DNA of 64,000 nucleotides, from NCBI GenBank assembly GCA_030844895.1, contig CM061226.1, forward strand, positions 41,610,238-41,674,237, written 5' to 3'. Below, piece after piece: positions 1-10,637 of the stretch; the first letter of the stretch is position 1; each line of letters begins with the position of its first letter. The position numbers and the translations under genes are program-made. This DNA comes from Ambrosia x helenae. Taxonomy: Eukaryota > Streptophyta > Magnoliopsida > Asterales > Asteraceae. The notes beneath the pieces are model-generated. The model did not search any database. It was not told the origin of the DNA and saw only the letters and a list, made by a program, of their open reading frames with translations.

Positions 1-1638
1 TACTAGCTTTTTACCTGAATCTTCCAGGATTGGTGGTGGGACAGAAGAGACAAAAGGGCAAATGACAATATTTTATTGTGGCAAGGTGAATGTATATGAT
101 GATGTTCCAGCTGATAAGGTATATGATGTATCTTATGCAACTTCAGCTTCTAACACACCGATGTCACTAACTGAGCAATTTCAGGCACATGCACTATTTC
201 AGCTTGCTGCAAGTTCGCTCCAGTTTCCTCAAGAATATCCATTTGATGGAAACATGTTGCAAGCTCCAAGCATCAATGTGGGCCCGGATTTCCCTCCCGT
301 GGTTTCGCCAGTTTTGCAAACAGGTTGTTTAATTTATTACCAACTGTATACGGTGGTCCAACTGTGGAGAGTAGGAACTTATAATGATAGTGAAACAATT
401 AGGATTTACTAATTAAAATGATAAATGTTTCTGAGAACCTAGATGTTTAACTAAGCTCAAATTGGTCAGAGTAAAATTAAGAAAAAATCATTGACTCAAA
501 TCTACGTTTACTTTGTTTGGAAGACCTTGTTAATGGCTAAATTGCTCCGGTTGGTAACTAATGCCTGCTTGAAAACTATGATAAATAAGTTGATATCTTT
601 TTTTTTTTTTTTTGAATACTTAAAAAGTAAATTGAACTCTGAGTTCGGTAGATAATTTTTAAAGTATGTGTCATCCTCATTGACCAAATACAAGAAGAAA
701 GTCAGAAACTAGGCTGAATCCTGGATACAATATGGAGCAAGTTCGGTTCATAAAATTTGAGTGTGTTGTTGGCGGATCTTAATCTCATCGCATGTTTCAT
801 TTTTCATTAGAAAGTAATTAAAATGAAATGATATCTTAATTAATCACGTTTATATGTGTACCCCATGCATTATTTCTAATGTGTAATATCCATACTTTAC
901 AGTGAGAGTGGCGGATAACTATCGGCTGCACAAAGAAGAAGGTAGCATATTGCGTGAAGACAATTCTGGTAACTAAGCAAATCTTATGTCAAATTTCCTT
1001 CTTCTTGTTATGCATCAAAACTCTTGATTGCTTTAATCATCAACTCCTCTATACATCAAAAATGGTTTTATTTAAAATTAGTCAAAAGGGTAAAATAAAG
1101 ATTAACTAACAGGTAGCTAATTAAATGGGCTCAACAGATTAAAAGTCGCCCACAGTGTATTTTAAAATGCATAAAAACTTGCAAAATCATTTTATTTAGA
1201 AAACTGGATTTGATGACTTGAAAAATATCGGACACGCTAATCGCTAAATATTTATAAAACTAAAATAAATTTTTGGACAAAAGCCAATATGTGTTCTCCT
1301 TTAAACAATTTTTTTCTTGCTTTTCAATTGAATTTCTAAGCCGAAGGTTCAGCAAGCAGAAAAGCATCAGTTCAGAGATATCTTGAGAAGCGGAAAGACA
1401 GGTACTTTCAACAACTGGTTAATTCATCATGTTATTTGATCTTCTTCTTTTTTTTTTTTTTTTTTCTAACGTTCTTGTTAGGTGAAGGTTTAAGAGCAAG
1501 AGGAAAGCAGGAGCTACCTTTGATGTTTATGCTAACCATCCGATTGGAAACCATAACCTAAACGAGCAGTCAAGCAGGAGTGCCACTTGCTCCCCACCTC
1601 TTGTCAGACCACCAAACACTCCTAACCGCTTTACCTAA
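1..1638 (+). CDS. TIFY8: TIFY8-like TIFY/Jas-domain regulator, 5' end outside the window
   Basis: Four exons can be joined in frame: 2-323, 903-968, 1353-1401 and 1488-1638 (TAA at 1636), all with GT-AG introns of matching phase, giving 195 visible residues. The first exon holds the TIFY core (MTIFYCGKVNVYDDVP). Exons 3-4 hold a Jas-type motif (SRKASVQRYLEKRKDR) followed by a basic run FKSKRKAG. TIFY-domain proteins are nuclear transcriptional regulators; the TIFY motif mediates interaction with other TIFY proteins and NINJA-type adaptors. The Jas block is a degenerate form seen in TIFY8 rather than the MYC2-binding JAZ degron, and no PPD domain is visible. The N-terminus and promoter lie left of position 1. 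The gene appears intact here. TIFY8 is preferred over JAZ or PPD, but a distant JAZ is not excluded. Confidence 0.82.
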
Positions 1639-4065
1639 ATTTAAGTGATCTATTTAAGAGTTCCAGTCTCTTTCCCATCCTTGCTGACAAAAGGTAACTT
1701 GGCGATTTTTATGAAATCCCTTTGCTCTGCTAAAATCCACTGGAGTAATAGGTTAACTAAAAAAAGTAGCTAGAAAAATAGGTGAATTAGAAAAGGTAGC
1801 AAAAAAAGTAACGGGCCCAATTGGTTGAACAAGTTGAATGTCACCCAAGGCTGCCACATGCGCGTTTTTTTTTTAATGTGTACAAGGACAACCTTTTAAA
1901 TCGTTATGTTAAAAACATAGATCACCTGTTTTGACCCGTTAGACCCACCCATTTTTTCAACTCTACGAGGGTTATCATAACCAGTTTGATTTTCAAATGT
2001 ATATATTTCCCCCATGATCTTCGTTTCTAGAACATCTTAAGACATAATATTCACTCCTTGCCTGCTATGAAAATGGGTTGATTTTATTCTCTTTCAGTGC
2101 AAACGCTTGAAATGTGTAAATTTAATGATCTTACCCAAAAGTGTAAAACGAAAACGAGTTAAATGTGCTGAGCAGGTTAAAAGTTGCCAGTGTCATAATT
2201 ATGTGTTTTTAACCCCCTAAATTGTTATTAGTATTTATGTTCATATTTTAAACTAAATTAAATTGGCATATTTAAAACTAAAATGCTTTAGGAAAAAAAA
2301 AACAATGCGTAAATCTAGAGCTTTAAAGTATTAATATACAAAACAAAAAAAAATTAAAAATTAATTTTCCAGGTTAAACGGATCGTATTCATGTTGTTAG
2401 TAAATGTGTTGTGTTCAGGTTCTTGTGTGATACGAATTTCGGGTTTGTGTTTGTTTTGACCTACCAATCCATGAACAAGACCTGTGTAGCAGCAGTAGTT
2501 GACCTAGGCACATTTTATATCTCCTTTTTAAACATGACATATAATCATTATGTCAAATATGATTACGTGAACAATATTATAACAATAATAATAAATCGAT
2601 TTGAAGACTATGCATTTGAAATTTGGTTGGCACTCTGGTCAACTTTCAACTTGTCTAGCCCGATTGTGCGGCAGTCAACCTATAAATGGTTGTAATTGAC
2701 ACGTTTTAAGTTTGTGTAGGTATGCCCGTTCCTTTGAAGATGACGAAGGATGCCAAAACTTTAAGAATACATATGGTAGGCCTCGGTTGCAGTTCACTAG
2801 TTAAGTAGATTGTTTTAGGATGTTAGGCTTTCTGAGGTTGTGGCTTGCTTTCATAGTCTTGTCTTGTACCTTATGTTCATCTGCGTTCGGCAATAGTTTT
2901 GTAAAATGTATGTGGTTGCTTAAGGAATCGAGAGTACCAGAGTATGATAGTTATCCGAATGGTACGTATTGTTTTATCCTTATTTAATGACTTAGCTTCA
3001 GTTTATGACCTACACACGACATGCGTAGGATTGACCCTTCCAATCCGAGTAAAACCCAGTAAAGAAAGTTAATGTGATTGAGAAAGCTTTTATATTTTTA
3101 TATTTTGGGTTTGTAGAATTCTTTGAAATTATAATTTGATGTCAATGTGATTGAGAGGTTTAAGATTTTGGGTTTGTAAAATTCTTTGAAATTATAATTT
3201 GATTTTCCGTTCGAGGGTTCACTTGTTGAGAGTTCAAACTCTGATGCCACCTTACATTAATCACCTTCGTTCTTCGTCTAGCATATGATTTGCTTGTCGG
3301 GTTTCCCTGTTGGGTTAATCGGTTTGTTAGCGAGTCACGGGTTAGTAGGTTAGCGGGTTTAGAAAGAGTAAGCAACATCCAACGGATCACTAGTAAAGAA
3401 TTAGTCTTGAGTTGATCAAGTTTGTTGGAGGTGGATGTCATGGTGAAATGAATGTTGGGAGTTGTTGCTACAAATAAGGAGCTCTTGGTTTATTTTTATG
3501 CATGTGTTTATTTATTGTTTTCTTGTTATAAATAGGAGTAGTAGTCATGTTGTTTGTGCACAAATTAACAACCTCTATTTTTATGATAATCCATAATAAT
3601 GTTCAAAAGGTTACATGTGAAGTGTGAACTACATAAGCATAATACCTTGTCAGATATGACGAAAAGAGAAGAAAGCGATCGATTAGAGAGTGAAAAATGA
3701 AAAATGAAGATAGAACAATAGTAGTAGTATTATTATAATAATAATAGTAGTGGTCGTTAGATGTGTACAAAAAATTCGGTTTGGGCCGCCAAACTTGTTC
3801 CCCAACTGATATCGATCCCCAAAAAACTGGTTTGGTATCAGTTAGTACACTTGTTCTTTGAGACCTGTTTGTAACCCATACTGGTTTGAAAACAAGGAAA
3901 AATCGTTTTTCCCTAAATCAATTTGTAACCGGACCGGACCCCAATCGTTTTGATAGGTCGAGCATTTTCCCTCCTAAACCTGTTTTAACTCGGACCATTT
4001 CAGACCGCTAAATCATGCCTTTTATAAAAAAAACCTGTCCTATTACCCGTCAAAATGTTTCAAAT
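1639..4065. other. 3' flank of the TIFY gene and intergenic DNA, no confident gene
   Basis: There is a good donor at 1691 (AAAG|GTAACT) and an acceptor at about 2720 (TGTGTAG|G), so a 3'-UTR intron is possible. The segment after it (2721-2804) stays open for 28 codons but is not recognised. The rest is AT-rich, with poly-A/T runs and (ATT)n/(AAT)n patches near 3720-3760 and 4410-4465. A stretch at about 3768-4030 rich in GGTTTGG/ACCGG words may be a decayed transposon. Confidence 0.4.
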
Positions 4066-4068
4066 TTA

Positions 4069-4277
4069 GGGGGTGTTTGGGATTTATTATTTAAAACAGA
4101 TTATGCGTTTTGGAAAAGTAGGGGTGGAGCTGCTTATAGATTATTGCGTTTTGGTAGCCTAAAAAGCTGATTATCTGCGTTTTCAAAACGCAATCCAAAC
4201 ACTAACAACTGATTATCTGCGTTTTCAAAACACAATAATTTAAAAATCAGATTCAAAACGCAATTCCAAACACCCTC
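4069..4277. mobile_element. Tourist-like PIF/Harbinger MITE
   Basis: A 209-bp element with imperfect terminal inverted repeats: it opens GGGGGTGTTTGG and closes CCAAACACCCTC. It is flanked by the 3-bp direct repeat TTA (4066-4068 and 4278-4280), the target preference of PIF/Harbinger. The interior has several copies of GCGTTTT and its complement. It has no coding capacity and lies about 250 bp upstream of the PP2C start codon, so it may overlap the promoter. Confidence 0.8.
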
Positions 4278-4422
4278 TTACCCGTTAAGTTCGATTTCTT
4301 TTTATAATCCAAACAATGCGTCCTTGACATATGTCAATCGCATCAAACTCAGATCTTATAAGTTCTCAGGTCTGCTCGTCGTCACTTGATCTAGTAGTAA
4401 AAAATTTTAAAATAATAATAAC

Positions 4423-4461
<39 letters not shown>

Positions 4462-4530
4462 AATAAATAACCCTTGTACAATATTCCCAAAAGTATAAAT
4501 TCACAAATCTTGATTATTCCCAAACTGATC

Positions 4531-7500
4531 ATGGGAAGATTCAAGATTGGGGCTTTACTTCTTTCCACAATAATAATATTATTATCCTCCATCAACAAAC
4601 TATCATCTTCTTCACCATGTATAATCAATTACAATGACAGTGTTGTCCCTGCTATTCTTCACTCTCAAGATTGTGCTGCCAAATGGGATTTGTTGGTCAA
4701 ATCTTTAAAAAATTCAACCAAAGTTTGTGACTTTGCAAGTCTTCAAGGGCATAGAAAGTACCAAGAAGATCAGGTGTCATGTAATCTTGGTATACACTTA
4801 CCTTTAATTGGTAAGACTTGTTTTAATGTTGTGGGTATATGTTGTTTTTATAAAATATTATTGCTAGTTTGACTTTTGTAAGTCAAATGTGGTAAGTGAG
4901 TTGTGTTGTGTTGTGTTGTGTGTTGGATTGATGAGAGTTTGTTTGTTTGTTTTTTTTTTTTTTTTTGGGAAAGGATTGGGAATGTTATGTATTTTTAAAG
5001 GAAATGCTAAATGGGTCGGGTTGGCGGGTCGAACCCATACTTGTCGAAGGCGCAAAGGGTGAGCCTTGGGCCGAGCTTAAAAAGCTAGGGCTTTTTTTAG
5101 GTGAGGCATGTATGTTAAAAATAATTTTTTTATGGGGTTAGACATGTTCTAGGTGTCTTTACGGCTGGTATAGGTTGATTCGAGGCTTCTTTATGGTTGG
5201 TGTTATTGTTTCGGATGATTTTTTTCCCGGAATTTCGTTGGAACTTGGCCTGAAATTGCGCCTTAGGGCCTGAAGGTGGGGCTTTTGAAGCGAAGCAAGA
5301 AAACTGCCTTGGGCCTGAAAAGTGAGCCTAGGCGCGCGCCTGGATGAGCCTTGACAACAAAGGTCTAACCTAACATAGGACTCGAAAATTTTACATGAGC
5401 ATGGCACGGACGTGAAAATTGTGTTAGAAACATGAACCTCTCATGGGTTGACACGTATAGTTAAAACTGAAAAAGAATTAATTGATTTTTTCTATGTATT
5501 AATACTTTAAAATTTTAAATAAAGATATTATTTTTATTATTGTTCGAGCAATGATGCTTTTTAACATGAACACAACCCGCTTAGGTTTGTGTGTTTGTTG
5601 GTTGGACCTGAAACTGACCTGAACCCGTTTAGACTAAAACGCGAACCTACAAATATCATGTTAGGTTTCTGTCATGTTAGAAACTCACACACTTTGGTTG
5701 AGATCATTCTTTAGCTATGAAATTAAGAGCATGAATCTGAATACATATCTGTTGCCATTTGAGTCAATGTTTTGAGTCAACTTTTTAGTTTTTAGCATTA
5801 ATCTAAATTTCATGCATATTTTGACAAAACTGTTGCCATTTGACTTTCAGAAGTCAAATGCTTTAGTGTGGAATCTGAAATTTCATATCTGATATTAATG
5901 ATTGCAGGGAAAGATGCAATGAACGAGGCTAAGGTCGATTTACTTGCAGTATTTGATGGTCATGGAGGTATAGAAGCTAGCGAAATGGCTAAACAACACT
6001 TGCTAGATTACTTTCTTGTACATGTCATTGTGGGCGCTTTCAAAAAAGCATCAAATCTTGATAATCCCCATGATTTAATCGCATCGTCACAACAGTAAGC
6101 TCTATGAAGTGCATGTATGGATCATTGATTATAGTTGTATTATAATAAGTAGTAAAATGGACGAATTGGGCACGATGGATAAATTTGTGGTTTTAGTGTA
6201 GTAGTTAGGTTGACCTGAATCATTTTTGTCCAAATATTTTATTCTTTCATTAGTAAGTTATTAAATATGATTTTAAGAAGTATACTATTTTTATAAAGGA
6301 TATAATATTTTAAATGAAGCGATGTGGATATTTTTTGTTTTTTTTTTTTTTTCGGGTAGCCATGAGAACCTGTTACCAGAAAGCTCTTGGGATCTCGTGA
6401 ATACCCTACTAACCAATGGGATTATCCGATTAGGTAAATGAAATCACAGCTTGAGCTAGGTAAGTAGCCTTCAAGTGGTTATGATAGGAAACATAGTTAT
6501 TAAATGCGCTAGGCGCATAGGTCTTGCCTGTGGCCTAGGCGCAAAGCGCAAAAAAAAGGTGCTTAACAATGCACCACCCCTTCAAGGTTGCAGGCTTGCA
6601 ATCTATGATGTGGTATGCATTTAATTGCACTTTGTCAACCCTTTACATATGTGTGAAAAAATTGCTTCCACTAAGATTTGTCATTGCCCAACTTGTTTCT
6701 TTGATTTCGGTGCAGTTCTCATGGAGTTTTACCACCTATTGATGACAAATATTTACATGACATCTTGAAAGAACCGTTATTGGGCGCGATTCGTGATATT
6801 GATCTGAAATTTTTAATGGCAAGTACTGTAATTAACACTAATTTTAACGTTATTTTACTGATTTCGTGAAAATAACGTTAAAAATGATGGACGGTTAATC
6901 ATGCATCAGTGGTGGCGTTGATAGCCAAAAGACAAGGGGGTACATACACTAATCGGGTTTGTCTCAATTGCTAAGTGATATGTGCCTTATGTCCAAGGCT
7001 TGATACAAAACCACTATCGAGCCGGGGGTCTCACTGGAAGCAGCCTCTCAATTCCCATGGAGTAGAGGTAAGGCTGTCTAATTATAGTATGTGCTTCCGG
7101 AGGGGCACGCATGCAAGAAGGAAGTTTGAGCTTGATGCAAATGGCTAAAATATCTTCTGCTTTACATGATTATCAATCCAATAAAAAGTTATTCTATGTA
7201 CCAATCCTTACATCTCCTACTACCGGTGGGGTGACAGCTAGTTTTGGTATGTTGGGGGATATCATTATTGCCGAACCCAATGCCTACATTGCCTTTGCGG
7301 GTAAAAGAGTAATCGAACAAACATTAAATAAAAAAGTACCCGACGGTTCACAAGCGGCTGAGTATTACCCTTCTCAGACCCTACCTTAGCTTTTGCTATT
7401 GGTGGGATTAACTGAGTATGATGATGATGATGCTCTTCAAGATCTTATTAAAGCTATTCTCTTAATCATGTGTGTATGCAGGAAGCATCTAAGAAGCAGT

Positions 7501-8437
7501 ATAGTGCGGGATCAACGGCTAGTGTTGTTCTTTTATTGAATGATGTAGAATTACTCGTCGCAAATGTAGGCGATTCCCGAGTCATCTTATGTGCAGGTAA
7601 AATAATTTCTTGGCTAAATTACATTTGGGTCCTTCTAAGTTTTAACCAAATGACATTTCCGCCCGCTTATGGACTTAAAACTTGATTTTTAGTATAACCA
7701 TAATGCTTTTTTGACATTAATGATCAGATTTTAGAAGTCAACTGGTTTGCGTTGCTTAAAATCTGCAGGGTATGCTGAGCAATTGACTCGTGATCATCAT
7801 CCAGATAGAGGTGATGAACGAGCCCGGATAGAAGGGGCTGGTGGTTTCGTTCTTGATTGGGATGTTCCACGTGTCAATGGCATACTAGCCGTTTCTCGAG
7901 CCATTGGTGATGTTTCTCTGAAAAGGTGAATCTTTAAAGCCTTCACTCAAGTTTTAACATTTTTTAAAAAGCTGGCTCGGCTCATTTACGACCCTAAATC
8001 TGGCAATAGTAATGCTAGGAAGTGATAAAATGAGCATCATAACATTAATTTTATTTCTACTTTTGAAAATTTATTAAATGAAAATTAGCCTAAATTCAAG
8101 GTCTATTTTGTCATTATTTTTGCCGGTTTTGGTTAGGTACGGTGTGATTGCTGAACCAGAAATCGTATCCTGGCGAAACCTGACTGCGAAGGATCAGTAT
8201 TTGGTGGTTGCAAGTGATGGTGTTTTTGAAAGTTTGACTCCTGAAGATGTTTGTCAACTTATTGAAGATGCAGACATTCAAGAAACAGGTTCCACAAATG
8301 ACAAATTTCCGTTTTTACCCTCGTTTTCGTTGGCGTATTGCATTGTGAAGACGGCATTAGAGAGGGGTAGTACTGACAATTTAAGTGCTATTGTGGTTCC
8401 ATTGGCACAAGCACCAATTCATAAGGATGAGTTGTGA
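4531..8437 (+). CDS. Protein phosphatase 2C (PP2C 51-like) with signal segment and C-terminal KDEL
   Basis: Six exons, 4531-4810, 5908-6094, 6716-6818, 7482-7596, 7769-7925 and 8137-8437, sum to 1143 nt, or 380 codons plus TGA. PP2C proteins are Mg/Mn-dependent Ser/Thr phosphatases. All signature blocks are present: HRKYQED near residue 75 (metal-binding Asp/Glu), VFDGHGG near 110, GSTA at 200, GDSR at 220, LTRDHHP at 234, VSRAIGD at 270, ASDGVFE at 306 and STDN at 359. The start is the ATG followed by a hydrophobic segment (GALLLSTIIILLSS), a likely signal peptide or anchor; the nearby upstream frame has no other ATG. The chain ends IHKDEL, a textbook ER-retrieval signal. Intron 3 has a GC donor if the reading is aligned without gap to the family. 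Overall pattern resembles Arabidopsis PP2C 51, from memory. The gene looks functional despite intronic repeats. Confidence 0.88.
4811..5907 (+). other. PP2C intron 1 with GC-rich GGCGC-type repeat
   Basis: A 1.1-kb intron with GT donor and AG acceptor (TTGCAG). It contains a poly-T run at 4951-4966 and a GC-rich patch at about 5030-5345 with words such as AGGCGCGCGCC and GGGCCTGAA. Similar GGCGC/GAGGCG words recur in intron 2 (6495-6580) and at 17872-17950 and 19400-19785, so this is a dispersed repeat fragment, not a gene. Confidence 0.5.
6905..7440 (+). repeat. SINE-like repeat in PP2C intron 3, split by plastid DNA
   Basis: The left part (about 6905-7080) ends with GAGCCGGGGGTCTC and AGTAGAGGTAAGGCTG. 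The right part (7367-7440) has CTCAGACCCTACCTTAGC, then GGTGGGATTAACTGAG and a (GAT)n tail. I recall these words as one continuous dispersed repeat in plant genomes (Au-SINE-like core and tail). Here they are separated by 286-289 bp of accD sequence. The left boundary is uncertain and no TSD was found. Confidence 0.5.
7078..7366 (+). pseudogene. accD: Nuclear plastid DNA fragment: accD (acetyl-CoA carboxylase carboxyltransferase beta)
   Basis: Translating 7078 onward gives LIIVCASGGARMQEGSLSLM, then blocks such as LTSPTTGGVTASFGMLGD, EPNAYIAFAGKRVIEQ and GSQAAEY, the carboxyltransferase core of the plastid-encoded accD. About 96 codons stay open with only a few differences from the remembered plastid protein, suggesting a fairly recent transfer. 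There is no start codon context, transit peptide or 3' end of the gene, and it sits inside an intron of PP2C, so it is an inert NUPT. The ends fall exactly where a SINE-like repeat is interrupted, with 3-bp CTA overlap at the left junction. Confidence 0.88.
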
Positions 8438-8488
8438 CAATACTTTAGGACATAATTCTTAAAAGACCTGGATATAATAGTGTTAGGT

Positions 8489-8950
8489 TTTTTTTTTTTT
8501 TTTTTTTTCCAGTGGACCAAATATAGCAAGCTGCTATATTGGTCCAATTACAACAGGAAAAACACATACGTGTTGCCATATGGATTCTGCCACCGTGCAC
8601 CGAATGGTCTGCGTTCTCCTCCATATCTCCACACAAAGCGCATGTTGTATCTAGTAGCGTCAACTGTCATACCTCGAGTGACTAGAGCCCGTCTATCGCT
8701 CTCCACTCAAACATGTTTGTTTTTGGCGTTGCAATCTTGTTCCAGAATAACTCCTTTGCTTCCACATCTAAGTCGAATTGCTTTGCGAGCTCTTGCCTTA
8801 TTATTTTCACTGATTTGACCAATGTGACTCTACCAGCGAAGGACAATAATTTTGCTTTCCAATTTGCTAACCTTTTGTTGAACGTGCCGATCACTTCTTT
8901 CCAATTTGAGACCTTGTTCATGTTTGCGCCAACCTCCAGACACCATATAA
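8489..8950 (-). pseudogene. LINE (L1-type) retrotransposon remnant, 3' portion
   Basis: The minus strand encodes VGANMNKVSNWKEVIGTFNK, then RLANWKAKLLSFAGRVTLVK, the conserved segment after the LINE reverse transcriptase. It then jumps to a zf-RVT region (WNKIATPKTNMFEWRA, later CALCGDMEENADH). An internal deletion joins the two. The plus strand shows a run of about 20 T at 8490-8509, the poly(A) tail of a minus-strand insertion. The 5' continuation lies at 29943-30090, beyond the nested elements. It begins only about 50 bp after the PP2C stop codon, so it may be in that gene's 3' UTR. Confidence 0.82.
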
Positions 8951-9141
8951 GGGCATGTGTAGTGGCCCGTTTTTGGGCGTTTTGTGACCCTATAGCGCCG
9001 GGGTACGCCGCCCCCGGGCGCTATAGGGCGTTTTCGACAACAAGCGTTGTATACATAACGGGCGTTTCATCTTGGTGAACGTGCATATGACCGTTGAACG
9101 GTCAAGTTGGTTTATTTAAAAAAATTTAATCTATATATATA

Positions 9142-9580
9142 GGCTAAGTATCCATAGTAAACCCTAAAAATTTGAGAAAACTCTAGCAAACCCTTAAAAA
9201 AACCTACTTCCCGAGCTTTTTTTTTTTTTTTAAAAAAATTAGGGCATGTAATATACATGTTTTTAAGTGTTTTAAGCCAAAAAAATCAAAAAAGCGCCGA
9301 GCGGTTTTTTTTAAAAAAAATAAAATAAGTTATGCACCATAACATATGTTAGCTTTTTTTTTGCACTGGTAACATATGTTATGATGCAAATTTTTTTTTT
9401 TTTAAAAAAAAAAACCCTTCGGCGCTTATTTGATTTTTTGGCTCAAAAACACTTAAAAACATGTATATTACATACCCTAATTTTTTCAAAAAAAAAAAAA
9501 AGAAAAGCTCGGGAAGTAGGTTTTTTTAAGGGTTTACTAGAGTTTTCTCAAATATTTAGGGTTTTCTATGGATCCATCCC
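9142..9580. mobile_element. Foldback MULE-like element 1, (TA)n target
   Basis: A nearly palindromic element: TAAACCCTAAAAATTTGAG, AACCTACTTCCCGAGC and TTAGGGCATGTAATATAC on the left arm return as their complements on the right. The loop carries TAACATATGTTA copies. It sits between a (TA)n tract and a Helitron inserted at its right edge. A second copy is at 54446-54873. Poly-A/T runs flank the stem. It has no coding capacity. The class is inferred from the TA-repeat target and long inverted repeats. Confidence 0.65.
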
Positions 9581-9583
9581 TTA

Positions 9584-10623
9584 TCTATTAATATATATAA
9601 AAGAATTGAACATTGCTGACGTGGCGTGCAATGGTGCCTTCAACCTATCCATGAAACTGCCACGTGACATCATAATTAAAAGATTTTAGTGTTTTTAAAT
9701 TATTTCCTTTTTTAATTAAATTGAGTTATTTTAGGAAAAAAGAATTTAAAAACAAATTTAAAATTCCGTCTCTCATATTTTCTCCCATAATTTTTAAACG
9801 TTTATATCTTTTATATACGTGATTTTTTAAAGAAAAAAAATTACACCAAATTAACGGGCGTTTTATTATCTTTCCAACGAGTACCATAGTGCTATATAAA
9901 GAATGAAGAAAAAATCGACTATTTTTTGTGGGGTTTCGTTCATACAGGAAAAAAACACACAAAGTGTTTATGTTATTCACTAATCATGTTTTTTTCTTTT
10001 AAACCAGGTTTTTATCTACGATGTTGAAAATCAGCCCAATCGCCATGTTATCATTGGAATTTTACTAGGTATACTTCATCAAGAAAAGCTAGGAGAAAGA
10101 ATCGCGCAACACTGCAACACATGGTGTCAGCTTATAGCAATGTTATTTTTTATTTATTTAATTACAAGAGTAATAATTATACTATTAGTATTAATATTAT
10201 TACAATGGTTATATATTTCAACCCCGGGACGCTCCCGGGAAGAATTGATAGTTGCTGGCGTGGCGTTCAATGGTGGCCTAACCATCTCTTGATTATGCCA
10301 CGTGGCACAATGAGATGCAATAGTTACAACTTCCAACTTAAGTGTTTGTTTAGTTGATTAGGTTAGGAATTATAAGAGCCATTAGAATGTGAGAAATTAG
10401 AGAGATGTGATGAGTTTTTGAATAGTTGCAGCTTACATAAGTGATTCTTTAGATGATTACCGATTAGGTTTTAGATTAGGGAATATAAGTTATTACTGAT
10501 TAGAATACTATGAACATGCAATGATTGAGAGATTTTGTGGTTAGTTAACTTGAGCCATTTTCAATAGGTTATCACGTAAAATTAGATTTTTCAACCCCGG
10601 GACCCTCCGGGGTAATCAGCTAG
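9584..10623 (+). mobile_element. Non-autonomous Helitron, chimeric
   Basis: It begins TC (TCTATTAATATATATAAAAG) after A, and ends with a hairpin (CCCCGGGACCCTCCGGGG), TAATCAG and CTAG, followed by T. That is the A^T insertion and CTRR end of Helitrons. An inner hairpin near 10221-10236 (CCCCGGGACGCTCCCGGG) is followed by a second 5'-like segment (AAGAATTGATAGTTGCTGG) matching 9601 onward, so two copies seem fused with loss of the inner CTAG/TC. The interior at 9765-9930 matches the Helitron at 31573-32201. No Rep/helicase ORF. Confidence 0.8.
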
Positions 10624-10637
10624 TATATATATATATA

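Noticed and set aside
4474..4530. Longer N-terminus for the PP2C
   Set aside because: The extension starts at TTG, not ATG; the first ATG at 4531 is followed directly by a good signal segment.
7078..7388. accD as a working gene
   Set aside because: Truncated at both ends, no plastid-targeting sequence, and inside another gene's intron.
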